Below are positions 8,419-18,800 of a DNA stretch of 64,000 bases, piece by piece. The translations under genes and the position numbers were made by a program. The notes beneath the pieces are model-generated. The model did not search any database and was not told the origin of the DNA. It worked only from the letters and a program-made list of their open reading frames with translations. The stretch is from Tropicimonas sp033101155 (GTDB lineage: Bacteria > Pseudomonadota > Alphaproteobacteria > Rhodobacterales > Rhodobacteraceae). How positions within the stretch are numbered: position 1 is the first letter of the stretch; each line of letters opens with the position of its first letter. Location: NCBI RefSeq assembly GCF_033101155.1, contig NZ_JAWMPX010000008.1, forward strand, positions 1 to 64,000, given 5' to 3'.

Positions 8419-8840
8419 AAATTGGCCACCGTTGCCTTCGGTGTTTCCTCGTCCAGGCTGGTCGCAAGGTCCTCGAGGATCGGGCAGTCGGGGCGGTGGT
8501 CGCCGGCGCATTCGTGGACGAGGTGTGACAGCGTCTTCTTCATCGCCAAGAGTTCGTCGACCTTGGCGTCAATGCGCTCGAGATGCTCGCTGGCGATTTT
8601 TTTCACGTCCGCGCTGGCCCGGGTGTCGTCGCCGTAGAGAGCGATCAGATTGCGGCAATCGTCGATCGTGAATCCAAGGGACCGGGCCCGGCCGAGAAAG
8701 GCGAGCTTGTGCAGGTCGCTGTCGCGGAATGTCCGGTAGCCATTGGTGCTCCGGAGTGGGGAGACCAGGCCGATATCCTCGTAGTAGCGAATGGTCTTGG
8801 TGGGCAGGCCCGACATGCGGGCGACATCTCCGATGTTCAT
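8415..8840 (-). CDS. cueR: Cu(I)-responsive MerR-family regulator CueR
   Basis: A 141-residue activator. The N-terminal winged helix-turn-helix (MNIGDVARMSGLPTKTIRYY) is followed by the MerR dimerisation helix and the metal loop Cys111-AGDHRPD-Cys119, the C-X7-C spacing of Cu/Ag sensors such as CueR and HmrR. Family members bend 19-bp-spaced promoters to activate Cu exporters when Cu(I) binds. It lies 11 bases downstream of copA on the same strand and overlaps the DUF3047 gene. Seven CueR-type dyads elsewhere in the window make it the likely master regulator of this copper region. Confidence 0.93.
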   Translation of the reverse strand: MNIGDVARMSGLPTKTIRYYEDIGLVSPLRSTNGYRTFRDSDLHKLAFLGRARSLGFTIDDCRNLIALYGDDTRASADVKKIASEHLERIDAKVDELLAMKKTLSHLVHECAGDHRPDCPILEDLATSLDEETPKATVANL

Positions 8841-8851
8841 TGGGGTTCCTC

Positions 8852-11353
8852 CTATTCGGCTGGAGCGGGTGACAGGGAGAGATCTGATTTTGCCTGACCG
8901 GCCCCTTCGGGCAGGACAGGCTGGACGCGACGCAAGCGCAGTGCGTTGCTGAGCACGAAGACTGAGCTGAGCGCCATTGCTCCGGCCGCCAGCACTGGCG
9001 ACAGCAGGATGCCGAAAGCCGGATAGAGCACGCCGGCGGCCACCGGGATCAGCGCGGTGTTGTAGCCAAAGGCCCAGCCGAGGTTCTGGCGGATATTGCG
9101 CATGGTGCGCGCCGAGATGTCGAATGCGTTGACCACACCGCGGAGGTCACCCGTCATCAGCACGACGTCGGCGCTCTCGATGGCGACATCGGTACCGGTG
9201 CCAATGGCGATCCCGATATCGGCATGAGCCAGCGCAGGGGCGTCATTGATCCCGTCGCCGACGAAGGCGAGCTTGCGCCCGTCCGCGCGAAGCGCCTCCA
9301 GCGCCGCGACCTTGCCGTCGGGCAGCACCTCGGCGACCACGTGGTCGATGCCCAGTTCCGTCGCGATGGCTTCGGCTGTCGCCTTGGCGTCTCCGGTGAT
9401 CATCGCGACCTGAAGTCCCAGCTCGTGCAGCGCGGCAATGGCCGTGCGTGATGTCGGCTTGATCGGGTCGGAAACGGCAATCACGGCGGCAATGCGCCCG
9501 TCGATTGCGGCGAAGAGTGGGGTCTTGCCGGCAGCAGCGAAGGTCTCGCCGAAGGATACGAACCCTTCAAGTTCAATCCCCTCGCGCTCCATCAACCGGC
9601 GGGCACCGACAAGGACATCATGGCCATCGACGTTTCCCCGGACACCGAAGCCGGTGATCGAGGCGAAGTCTGTCATGTCCGGCAAGGACGATCGGTCCCC
9701 GGCGGCGCGCAGGATCGCCTCGGCAACCGGATGTTCCGAGCTTGCCTCTACCGCGGCCACAAGGCACAGGACTTGGTCGTGGTCCATGCCGGGAGCCAGC
9801 TCCATGTCGGTCAGTGCTGGCTTGCCCTCAGTGATCGTACCGGTCTTGTCCAGCGCGACCACCTGCACCTCCTGCAACCGCTGCAGCGCGTCGCCCTTGC
9901 GGAAAAGCACCCCCAACTCGGCCGCGCGGCCTGTGCCCACCATAATCGAGGTCGGCGTGGCCAGCCCCATCGCACAGGGGCAGGCGATGATCAGAACCGC
10001 CACCCCGGCGACCAGCGCATAGGTCAATGCCGGGTCGGGGCCGAAGACAAGCCAGACCAGAACCGTCAGCGCCGCCAGCGTCATCACGGCAGGCACGAAC
10101 CACATGGTGATGCGGTCGACCAGCCCCTGGATCGGCAGCTTGGCGCCCTGCGCCTCTTCGACCATGCGGATGATCTGCGCCAGCATCGTGTCGGCGCCGA
10201 CCGCCGTTGCGCGGAACGAGATGGCGCCGGTCCCGTTGACGGTGCCACCAACAACACTGTCTCCGGCATCCTTGCCAACCGGGATAGGCTCGCCGGTCAA
10301 CATGCTCTCATCGACATAGGTCATGCCCGAAATCACCTCGCCATCCACGGCAATCCGCTCGCCGGGACGCACGCGGATGACGTCACCGACGACGATTTGT
10401 TCGATAGGCAGCTCGATCGTGGTGTCGCCGCGTTCCACCATTGCCGACTTGGCCTGCAACCCGACAAGCTTGCGGATCGCCTGTCCTGTCCGCCCCTTGG
10501 CGCGGGCCTCCAGCCATCGGCCAAGCAGGATCAGCACCACGATCACCGCGGCCGCCTCGAAATAGACGGCGCGGGTTTCGGCCGGAAGCAGCGAGGGGAG
10601 GAAGGTGGCGATGACGGAATAGCCATAGGCCGCCGAGGTGCCGATGGCCACGAGGCTGTTCATGTCCGGCGCGCCGCGCAGCAGCGCCGGGAAGCCCTTC
10701 TGATAAAACCGCCGCCCCGGCCCGAACAGGACAAGGCTCGTCAGGATGAACTGAATGACCCAGCTGGTTTGGTGGCCGATCGTGTTGCCTATGAACACAT
10801 GAAAGCCGGGGATCAGGTGACCGCCCATTTCCAGCAGGAAGACCGGCAACGTCAGGGCACCGGCAATGAGCGTCAGTCGCCTGAGGTCTGCGGCTTCGGC
10901 CGCCTTGCGGTCTCCTGCGTCCGGCGCGTTCGATGCCGCGTTCGGAAGCGATGCGGGATAGCCTGCGTCTGTGGCCGTGCGCACCAGCGCCTCCGGTGTC
11001 ACCTGGCCTTCAAGGTACCGCACACGGGCGGTTTCGCTGGCAAGGTTGACCAGGGCTTCCATCACGCCGGGCAGCTTCTCCAATGCGCGTTCGACACGCC
11101 CCACACAGGAAGCGCAGGACATGTTCTCGACCCGCAGCGTGACCTCTCCGATGCGCGCCGGGTAGCCGGCCTTGTCGAGGGCCTCCTTTATGGCCCCGGT
11201 ATCCGCCGGATCCGAGAAAGTCACACGCGCGCTTTCATTGGCAAGGTTGACGGAAGCAGATTCGACGCCAGGCAGGGCGGCAAGCGTGCGTTCGACGCGG
11301 CCCACGCAGGAGGCGCAGGACATCCCGCCCACCGAGAGATTCAGAGTGTTCAT
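8852..11353 (-). CDS. copA: Cu(I)-exporting P1B-type ATPase CopA
   Basis: An 833-residue inner-membrane pump that uses ATP to move Cu(I) from the cytosol to the periplasm. Two HMA domains carry MSCASC near residues 11-16 and 78-83. Transmembrane helices, a TGE actuator loop, the intramembrane ion site ACPCAMG near residue 455, the phosphorylation motif DKTGTIT near 500 and GDGINDAPALA follow in order. ATG 11353 (MNTLNLSVGG) starts directly at the first HMA; a GTG nine bases upstream is possible. The promoter upstream has a CueR dyad with a 19-bp spacer. cueR follows 11 bases after the stop, giving an autoregulated copA-cueR-DUF3047 unit. Confidence 0.95.
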   Translation of the reverse strand: MNTLNLSVGGMSCASCVGRVERTLAALPGVESASVNLANESARVTFSDPADTGAIKEALDKAGYPARIGEVTLRVENMSCASCVGRVERALEKLPGVMEALVNLASETARVRYLEGQVTPEALVRTATDAGYPASLPNAASNAPDAGDRKAAEAADLRRLTLIAGALTLPVFLLEMGGHLIPGFHVFIGNTIGHQTSWVIQFILTSLVLFGPGRRFYQKGFPALLRGAPDMNSLVAIGTSAAYGYSVIATFLPSLLPAETRAVYFEAAAVIVVLILLGRWLEARAKGRTGQAIRKLVGLQAKSAMVERGDTTIELPIEQIVVGDVIRVRPGERIAVDGEVISGMTYVDESMLTGEPIPVGKDAGDSVVGGTVNGTGAISFRATAVGADTMLAQIIRMVEEAQGAKLPIQGLVDRITMWFVPAVMTLAALTVLVWLVFGPDPALTYALVAGVAVLIIACPCAMGLATPTSIMVGTGRAAELGVLFRKGDALQRLQEVQVVALDKTGTITEGKPALTDMELAPGMDHDQVLCLVAAVEASSEHPVAEAILRAAGDRSSLPDMTDFASITGFGVRGNVDGHDVLVGARRLMEREGIELEGFVSFGETFAAAGKTPLFAAIDGRIAAVIAVSDPIKPTSRTAIAALHELGLQVAMITGDAKATAEAIATELGIDHVVAEVLPDGKVAALEALRADGRKLAFVGDGINDAPALAHADIGIAIGTGTDVAIESADVVLMTGDLRGVVNAFDISARTMRNIRQNLGWAFGYNTALIPVAAGVLYPAFGILLSPVLAAGAMALSSVFVLSNALRLRRVQPVLPEGAGQAKSDLSLSPAPAE

Positions 11354-11392
11354 ACAGGTCACCAGCGACTCAGTTTGTTTCAGCTGATCTCC

Positions 11393-11423
11393 TATGTAGG
11401 GGTTCCACCCACTGGAAGGTCAA
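11393..11423 (-). promoter_or_regulatory. CueR-type promoter of copA
   Basis: On the minus strand TTGACC (11423-11418) is separated by exactly 19 bases from TACATA (11398-11393). The spacer holds the dyad CCTTCCAGTGGGTGGAACC. The 19-bp spacing and CCTTCC/GGAAnn arms are the hallmark of CueR-activated promoters. Confidence 0.85.
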
Positions 11424-11681
11424 GAATCGATCCCATTATTTCCGACAGGGGATCAAACGACCGGCCCCAGATTCATCGACAGGATCCGCGACCGGGCCGT
11501 TTCTGACACCGCATTGGCGGTTTCCAGATTCGAAGCGCGTTCGTTGGCGAAAATCGCGATACGGCCCAAATCGTGTAGCGCTTCGAGCAATCCCGTGCGC
11601 TTTGTCAGGCACCTTGGCAAAATAGTCATGTCTCGAAAGCGTGTTGGGCAGGTCGGCTCACGACCAATTTCATCTGCGGCT

Positions 11682-12302
11682 TCAGCGGCAGCGGCGGAAA
11701 AGACTGAACTGGAAGGACTGGCTTTTACCCGAGGGAGTTTGATGCAGGTGGTGGCGATGCACCACGAGTTCGAAGCTTTCTCCGAGTAGCTCGGCAAGGT
11801 CGCTTGGACTATATCGGGCGACCGGGAGGCCACTGCACTTCTCCGGCCCATCTGGCGCAAAGGTGGCAATGATCGCATGGCCGCCGATGCTCACCCCGCG
11901 CACGAGGCTTTTCAGATAGGTCGCCCGCTCCGCCGGATCGACGAGGAAATGGAACACTGCCCTATCGTGCCACAGGTCATAATGGCGATCAGGGGCCCAA
12001 GTGGTTATGTCTGCCGAAATCCATTTCACCGTTTCACCGGCTTGTCCCAGCCGTTCTTTGGCCACATCCAGGGCGACCTGCGATAGATCGAGGACTGTTA
12101 TATCGTGAAGTCCCGTCGCGAGTAGAAGGCTCGCAAGGCGGGAGGTCCCTCCACCAATGTCGATGACGGATGAGTTCGCAGTTGCGCCAGACATCTCGAT
12201 CAGTTCGAACGAGACCCGTGGATCATCCTGATGCCAACTCAACTGGGCCTCGGATGCCTCGCCATAGACTCTGTCCCAGTGGGCCTTTCTGTCGACTGTC
12301 AT
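11682..12302 (-). CDS. Class I SAM-dependent methyltransferase
   Basis: A 206-residue cytosolic protein. The SAM-binding motif I VIDIGGGTSRLASLL lies near residues 52-66, and TVLDLSQVALDVAKERL is the acidic loop of motif II. WHDRAVFHFLVDPAERATYL is characteristic of a widespread small methyltransferase group annotated only by fold. ATG 12302 follows GTGGAG; an upstream TTG also exists. The substrate is unknown. It lies between copA and an IS1595 remnant with no operon partner. Confidence 0.82.
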   Translation of the reverse strand: MTVDRKAHWDRVYGEASEAQLSWHQDDPRVSFELIEMSGATANSSVIDIGGGTSRLASLLLATGLHDITVLDLSQVALDVAKERLGQAGETVKWISADITTWAPDRHYDLWHDRAVFHFLVDPAERATYLKSLVRGVSIGGHAIIATFAPDGPEKCSGLPVARYSPSDLAELLGESFELVVHRHHLHQTPSGKSQSFQFSLFRRCR

Positions 12303-12323
12303 ATCTCCACGCTCTCCCAACGC

Positions 12324-12800
12324 ACTGTGGAGAAAACACCCCTCGGAAAACCGCTCCCCCGTCCATCTTCGACAGGAGCGGAAACCAACGCAGGTAACTC
12401 CCCAGATACTTCGACGCCGGGCCTTTGAAGGGCCCCATGAAGTGGTTATAGCGGGAGTGTAATGCGTTCACATTCCGGATGTGAAATGCTTTTCTGCGCG
12501 ATCCGTTTGCCTGGCTTGTTGCTGAGAACATGATGGTCCAAGGTGTTCTTCGTGGTAAAGTGGGCGCAAGCCGCCGCACCGTCGGTGCAGGGAACCACAT
12601 CTGTCGCCACCACGGATGAAAGCGCCGCGTCGATGACGGGAATGCTGCGGTTCCTTGTCCGCTCCAGATATTGCTTGCCGGAGCGGTCGGTGATTGTGAG
12701 AAGCGGAAATTGCCATCGCGACAAGCCTCTCGGCATCATCTCCCTTCCGCTCTTGTAAACATACCACTGGTGGCGAGGCGGGCGCGGATACTGGAGCGGA
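12324..12800 (-). mobile_element. Decayed IS1595-family transposase (ISXO2-like), frameshifted
   Basis: Two minus-strand frames together match an ISXO2-like DDE transposase. The upstream part reads WYVYKSGREMMPRGLSRWQF, then PLLTITDRSGKQYLE and TDGAAACAHFTTKNTLDHHV. After a frameshift near 12490 the downstream part reads AFHIRNVNALHSRYNHFM, then GPASKYLGSYLRWFPLL, the conserved C-terminus with its terminal catalytic region. The N-terminal zinc ribbon is missing. It is a dead fragment of an insertion sequence and evidence of past transposition beside the copper genes. Terminal inverted repeats were not found. Confidence 0.8.
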
Positions 12801-13124
12801 TTCCTAAGGTGCAGCGCCTATTCCCGTGAGCCTCTGCGGCTCTCCCGTTGATGAGTTTCGTCTATCTCGACAATGACACTGAAGGCATCGTCGGAGGCGA
12901 CGCCTACAGCCTCCAGGACGATCATTCTCCAGCGCCCCTGTCAGTCCGGGAAAGGTAACATTGGCTGATTTCGCCAGAAAGAACGCGACCAACAAAGCAT
13001 AGAGACATCGCCCAAAAAAAAGCATTCACGGAGCGGTTGCGGATGGCCGCCAGAACAAATCTCGATCTGGCGAGTCACAACTTTCTGACTTGCACTCGGC
13101 GGGTTTCAAGGTAGTTCCAAAGCT
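12801..13124. other. Gap with no supportable gene
   Basis: About 320 bases upstream of the small secreted protein gene. Short frames on both strands have no ribosome-binding site or recognised sequence. A possible 35-codon minus frame (MIVLEAVGVASDDAFSVIVE) is too short to call. It probably contains debris from the adjacent insertion sequence and the promoter for the efflux operon. Confidence 0.4.
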
Positions 13125-13526
13125 ATGAACCGGAAAGCTCCACGATTCGACTTTCAAGCGATCCTGGGAACATCAAGGCTTTTGCTTTTGATGGCGGTTT
13201 TCCTGTTCCAACTCGTTGTCCCTGGGGCCGCAACCGCGACTCCGACTGAGTCGGCGCACCACCACGAAGCGATGGATCATCCAATCGAATTCGATTTGGA
13301 CGCCACCCTTTCCGGACGCGGTGTTGACGATGCATCAGGACCATGTGCCGGCCAGGGCAACGCAGGCCACTGCACGCTGACGAGCTGCTGTTTTCAAGAC
13401 ACGCTCACAACGGCCCGGCTGGTTTCTGTCGGTTCCTTGATTCCAGGAGAGCCCTGGATCGAACCAGTCAACTCCCGGCAATCGCGCTCTGAGACGCCCC
13501 ACGACCGTCCTCCCCGTTTTCTCTGA
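13125..13526 (+). CDS. Small secreted His/Cys-rich protein (CzcI/DUF2946-like)
   Basis: A 133-residue protein with an N-terminal hydrophobic segment (LLLLMAVFLFQLVVPGAATA) serving as signal or anchor. The mature part has AHHHEAMDH and a Cys cluster (CAGQGNAGHCTLTSCC), both good soft-metal ligands. It ends RPPRFL, like the C-termini of the proteins at 25530 and 33106. Similar small leaders precede metal-efflux operons such as czcI before czcCBA, where they are thought to modulate or bind metal. It lies 94 bases ahead of the CusB-like gene and is probably the first gene of that operon. Family assignment is by pattern only. Confidence 0.6.
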   Translation: MNRKAPRFDFQAILGTSRLLLLMAVFLFQLVVPGAATATPTESAHHHEAMDHPIEFDLDATLSGRGVDDASGPCAGQGNAGHCTLTSCCFQDTLTTARLVSVGSLIPGEPWIEPVNSRQSRSETPHDRPPRFL

Positions 13527-13619
13527 ACGATCCTTCGAGCTGTTGGCGCGATAGCCGACGGCGGATGTTTTGTTGATTGGAAACGGCTTGCCGTCTTGCA
13601 GGCCGGTGCAGAGGTGACC

Positions 13620-15845
13620 ATGCGTGGACGTTATTCAGCCCTGAGCATTCTTGCGCTTGCCGCAGGTATGGCAGGCGGAGTGTATCTGGAACGGCTCTAT
13701 TTGAACCCGACGGGCGCAGCCGCGCTTGAGGGCCCCGAGGTGCTCTATTGGGTCGCCCCGATGGACCCTAATTTCCGGCAGCCGGGCCCGGGAAAATCGC
13801 CAATGGGGATGGATCTGATACCAGTGTATGCTGGTCAGGAACCGTCAGGTGACCCTGCGGAGGTGACCCTGTCGGCGGCCGAGATCAACGCAATTGGCGT
13901 CCGTACGGCCCTGGCGCAAATGTCCGACATTTCGGATCGCATCGAGACCGTCGGCTTTGTCGGGTACGACGAGCATCTGACAAGTCATGTCCATACGCGC
14001 GTGGACGGCTGGATCGAGGCGCTCAACGTTCGGGCCGTGGGCGATCCGGTGCGAAAGGGCGACCTGTTGTTCGAGATGTTCTCGCCGCTGATCGGTTCAT
14101 CCAGCGCGGAACTGATCCGGGCTCTGGAGGCCGGCGATCGGCGCATCGTCGACGGAGCACGTGGCAAATTGCGCAGCCACGGCATGTCCGACGACCAGAT
14201 TTCCGAGATTGAGCAGAGCCGTGAGCTGGCCCGCAATCTCAAGGTTCAGGCACCGCAGGATGGCGTCGTGATCTCCTTGACGGCGGCGGACGGTATGTAC
14301 CTGCAACCGGGAACGCGCGCCGTCTCGTTGACCGATATGAGCACGGTCTGGCTGATCGTCGATGTGTTTGAACGCGACATTGCCCGATTGAAGGAAGACA
14401 TGCGCGCCGTGGCCCGGTTCGAGCATCTGCCTGGCCAGACCTTCGCGGGCACGGTTGACTATGTTTACCCCGAACTCGACCCGGAAACCCGCACATTGCC
14501 CGTGCGTCTGCGGATCGACAATTCCGACGGGTTGCTACGGCCCAACATGTTCGGAACAATCAGCCTGATCCCGACCGAGACGCGCACGGCGCTGACCGTT
14601 CCGACAGAGGCTATCATTCGTACGGGGTCCGCCGAGCGGGTAATCCTGAAGACCGGCGAAGGAACCTTCAAGCCGAGGCTGATCACCTCCGGTTTGCGGG
14701 ATAATTTCGGCGAGGGCGGGCGGACCGAAGTTGTCCAGGGGCTTGCCCCCGGCGAGGAGGTTGTCGCCTCCGCCCAGTTCCTGATCGACAGCGAAAGCGC
14801 GCTCAACGCGGGGCTGATGCGCATGGCGCCGACGGACGAAGAACCGGCGCGGGGCAATGGCGATTTGATCGCGCTGGATCGGGAGAGCCGCATGGCCACC
14901 ATCCGGCACGCTGAGCTCGAGACCCTCGATTGGCCCGCCATGACCTCGCGCTTTCCGGTGCGCGCGGACCTGTCCCTGGATCGGCTGTCCGAAGGTCAGA
15001 AGGTCGCCTTTCAGGCGGCGCGCGGGGCCGATGGGCTGCTGGGGCTGATCGATATCGGGGCGGATGACGGCATTGCGGCTACGGGCACCGGCACGATTCT
15101 GGCGGTGACAGCGGACGGAAAGCTTTCGCTCTCGCACGATCCGATCCCGGAACTGGGCTGGCCTGCCATGCAGATGGACATGCCCGTGGCGGGGTTTGAT
15201 CCGGCCGATGTTCCGATGGATGCACCGGTGGAATTCGACCTGTCCAAGGGCGAGGATGGGGTGTTCATCATCGTCGGCGTACGCGGGGACGGCATGAATG
15301 CTGGCGAGGCGATGACGGATACCGCGACCGACCCGAAAACGATTGAAGACGAGGCGCCAATAGCGGACAAGGCTGCGCCCATTGTCGTCTCGGGAACGAT
15401 CGACGCCACGGATCCCGCAACCCGCATGGCAACCATCACACATGGTCCGATGGTCGAGATCGGCATGCCTGGCATGACCATGGACTTTTCTGTTGCCGAG
15501 ACGCTCGACCTGACCGCACTTGTTCCGGGAAGCGAGATGACCCTGACCTTCGCGCGGCCAGACGGCATGACGATGATCCTTGCCGCTGCGGAACCGATCC
15601 TGCCGCCGATGCAGGTCAGTGGCACCATCAACGCGCTCGATCCCGCGACGGGAATGGCGAACATCACCCACGGCCCGATGACCGAGATCGGCATGCCCGG
15701 CATGACCATGGATTTCGCGGTTGATCCAGGGCTGGACACGACGACCCTGCCGGAGGGTCGGGAAATGACGTTGCTGCTGAAACGTAATCCGGATTTCTCG
15801 CTGACGCTGGTTGGCGCGGCCCAGATGCCGGAGTTGCTGCAATGA
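13620..15845 (+). CDS. cusB: CusB-type RND periplasmic adaptor with four C-terminal CusF-like domains
   Basis: A 741-residue periplasmic adaptor of a heavy-metal RND pump. After the N-terminal anchor comes a metal-binding block (YWVAPMDPNFRQPG, then KSPMGMDLIPVY), and then the HlyD barrel-sandwich and beta-barrel to about residue 405. Four CusF-like OB domains follow, near 410-478, 489-556, 590-656 and 666-735. Domain 2 keeps all CusF ligands (HDPIPELGWPAMQMDM). Domain 1 has lost the second Met (WPAMTSRF). Domains 3 and 4 are near-identical and replace the cation-pi Trp by Met (GMPGMTMDF). Ordinary CusB has no CusF domain or one. ATG 13620 follows GAGGTGA. Its end overlaps cusA by 4 bases (ATGA). 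Confidence 0.92.
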   Translation: MRGRYSALSILALAAGMAGGVYLERLYLNPTGAAALEGPEVLYWVAPMDPNFRQPGPGKSPMGMDLIPVYAGQEPSGDPAEVTLSAAEINAIGVRTALAQMSDISDRIETVGFVGYDEHLTSHVHTRVDGWIEALNVRAVGDPVRKGDLLFEMFSPLIGSSSAELIRALEAGDRRIVDGARGKLRSHGMSDDQISEIEQSRELARNLKVQAPQDGVVISLTAADGMYLQPGTRAVSLTDMSTVWLIVDVFERDIARLKEDMRAVARFEHLPGQTFAGTVDYVYPELDPETRTLPVRLRIDNSDGLLRPNMFGTISLIPTETRTALTVPTEAIIRTGSAERVILKTGEGTFKPRLITSGLRDNFGEGGRTEVVQGLAPGEEVVASAQFLIDSESALNAGLMRMAPTDEEPARGNGDLIALDRESRMATIRHAELETLDWPAMTSRFPVRADLSLDRLSEGQKVAFQAARGADGLLGLIDIGADDGIAATGTGTILAVTADGKLSLSHDPIPELGWPAMQMDMPVAGFDPADVPMDAPVEFDLSKGEDGVFIIVGVRGDGMNAGEAMTDTATDPKTIEDEAPIADKAAPIVVSGTIDATDPATRMATITHGPMVEIGMPGMTMDFSVAETLDLTALVPGSEMTLTFARPDGMTMILAAAEPILPPMQVSGTINALDPATGMANITHGPMTEIGMPGMTMDFAVDPGLDTTTLPEGREMTLLLKRNPDFSLTLVGAAQMPELLQ

Positions 15846-18800
15846 TCCCGGCCATCATTCGAGGTTCCATTGCCAACCGGTTCGTCGTCCTTGCGCTTGC
15901 GGTCATGATCGCAGTGGCGGGTGTCTGGGCGATCCGCGAAACCCCGGTGGACGCAATCCCTGACCTGTCGGATGTTCAGGTCATCGTGCGAACCTCCTAT
16001 CCGGGCCAGGCGCCGCAGGTTGTCGAGGATCAGATCACCTATCCGATGGCCACGGCGATGCTGGCCGTGCCGGGGGCGAGTGACGTGCGCGGGTTCTCGT
16101 TCTTTGGCGACAGCTATGTCTACGTCGTGTTCGAGGATGGCACCGACCTCTATTGGGCGCGCACACGGGTGCTCGAATATCTCGGCCAGATCGCCTCCAA
16201 CCTGCCGGAAGGCGTCTCTCCCCAGCTTGGCCCGGATGCGACCGGCGTCGGCTGGATCTATCAATACGCCCTGATAGACCGCACCGGCGAGCATGACCTT
16301 TCGCAGTTGCGCACGCTTCAGGACTGGTTCCTGAAATACGAGCTGCAGACGGTCGATGGCGTGTCTGAAGTCGCCACCATTGGCGGCATGGTCAAGCAAT
16401 ACCAGGTCGTCGTCGATCCCAACAAGCTGCGGGCATTTGACATCACGCTCGCCCAGATCCGCACCGCCATTCAGGGTGCGAACCGGGAGACGGGCGGCAG
16501 CGTGATCGAGATGGGCGAGGCGGAATTCATGGTCCGCTCCACAGGCTATGTTGACGAACTGTCGGATCTGGCCAAGGCGCCGCTGATGGTCAACGATCGG
16601 GGTGCGGCGATCACATTGGGCGACGTAGCGGACATTCGCCTCGGCCCCGAAATGCGGCGGGGTGTCGGCGAGTTCGACGGTGAGGGCGACGCGGTGGGCG
16701 GCGTTGTCGTCTTGCGGTGGGGCGGCAACGCCCTCGCGGCGATCAAGGCTGTGGAGACCAAGATCGAAGAGATCAGGCCGAGCCTTCCGGAAGGTGTGGA
16801 GATCGTCACCACCTATAACCGCGCCGGCGTGATCGAGCGCGCGATCGACAACCTGAAGGACAAGCTGATCGAGGAGTTCATCGTCGTGGTGCTGGTCTGT
16901 GCGTTGTTCCTGTTGCACCTGCGATCATCGCTCGTGATCGTGCTTTCGCTGCCGTTGGGGATCTTCGCTGCCGTCATCATCATGAAGATGCAGGGTGTGA
17001 ACGCCAATATCATGTCTCTGGGTGGCATCGCGATTGCGATCGGGGCCATGGTCGACGCCGCGATCGTGATGATCGAGGCGATGCACCGGCGAATCGAGAA
17101 GGAGCCGCTGACACCGCAGAACCGATGGCGCATCGTCAGTGAATGCTCGTCGGAAGTGGGCCCCGCGCTGTTCTTCTCGCTGGCAATCATCGCCGTCAGT
17201 TTCCTGCCGGTGTTTGTGCTGGAAAGCCAGGAAGGTCGGCTGTTCAAACCGTTGGCATTCACCAAGACCTATGCGATGGCGGCTGCAGCAATCCTTTCGG
17301 TAACGCTGGTCCCGGTGCTTATGGGGTATTTCGTGCGCGGGCGCATCCTGCCCGAGCGCAAGAACCCCTTGAACCGACTGATCATCTGGATCTATCGCCC
17401 GTTTCTCGATGCCGCCGTTGCCTGGCCCTGGGCCACGACCTTGCTGGCGGGCCTGCTGGTCGCCTCGATGTGGTGGCCGCTACAACGGATTGGCTCGGAG
17501 TTCATGCCCGAGTTGAACGAGGGCGATTTCCTCTACATGCCGACGCTCTATCCCGGCGTGTCCATCGGCAAGGCCCGCGAGGTGCTGCAACAATCGGACC
17601 GGTTGATTGCGACGATCCCGGAGGTGCAGACCGTACATGGCAAGCTCGGGCGAGCCGACACAGCGACCGACCCCGCGCCGCTGACGATGATCGAAACCAC
17701 GATCCAGTTGAAACCCGAAGCCGAGTGGCGCGCCGGCATGACGATGGAGGATATACGGTCGGAACTGGACCGGGTTGTGCAGATTCCGGGCGTGACCAAT
17801 GTCTGGATCCAGCCGATCAAGAACCGGATCGACATGCTGGCCACGGGCATCAAGACCCCGGTTGGCGTGAAGATATCCGGGGCTGATCTGAAGACGATCG
17901 AACAGATCGGCATCGAGATCGAACGCGCGGTCGTGGGGATCGAGGGCACGACATCTGCCTATGCCGAACGCCCGGTCGGTGGGCGCTTTATCGAGATCAA
18001 CGTCGATCGCGATAGTGCGGCCCGCTACATGATGAGCGTGCGCGATGTGCAGGACGTGGTCCAGACGGCGATCGGCGGTATGCAGGTTTCGGAATCCGTC
18101 GAAGGGCTGGAACGGTTTCCGATCAACCTGCGCTACCCCCAGGAATGGCGCAACAGTCCGGAGCGGCTGCGCGATCTGCCGGTGGTGACGCCCTCGGGCG
18201 CGCATATCCCGCTGGGCAGCCTCGCGGAGATCGCGGTTGTCGACGGCCCCGGAATGATCCGCTCCGAAAACGCGCGGCGCACCGGTTTTGTGTTTATCGA
18301 CATCGCTGGCCGCGATCTCGGCGGATACGTGCAGGAGGCCCGCACCGTGGTGGCCGATCAGGTCAGCTTGCCGCCGGGCTACTCCATCGCCTGGTCCGGC
18401 CAGTACGAATATATCGAGCGGATGCAGGAACGGTTGAAGCTCGTTGCACCGGCGACTTTGCTGATCATCACGTTGATGCTGTTCCTTGCCTTCAACCGGG
18501 TGATCGAGGTGGGCATTATACTTGCGGCCCTACCGGTTGCGCTGGCCGGCGGCGTCTGGTTCCTGTGGTATCTGAGCTTCGACATCTCGGTCGCTGTGCT
18601 GGTGGGCTTTATTGCGCTGGCGGGCGTTGCCGTTGAAACGGCAATCGTCATGCTGCTCTATCTCAACCTTGCCTGGGAAAAGCGCAAGGATCTGGCGCTC
18701 TCGGAAAGTCGCAAGATGACGCCGGTCGACGTCGAAGAGGTGGTGTTCGAAGGGGCGCTCTTGCGGGTGCGGCCCAAGATCATGACGGTTGCCACTATCT

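Noticed and set aside
9620..11506. A 628-codon plus-strand frame opposite copA
   Set aside because: copA on the minus strand has all P-type ATPase motifs. The plus-strand product has low-complexity charged sequence and is an artefact of GC bias.
11453..11878. A 141-codon minus frame ending near the copA promoter
   Set aside because: Its front overlaps the methyltransferase gene. The last 50 codons (HDLGRIAIFANERASN) look slightly protein-like and could be a gene remnant, but there is no domain or start to support a call.
15011..16918. A 635-codon minus-strand frame across the cusB-cusA junction
   Set aside because: It covers parts of two genes with strong homology on the other strand and contains no recognisable domain.
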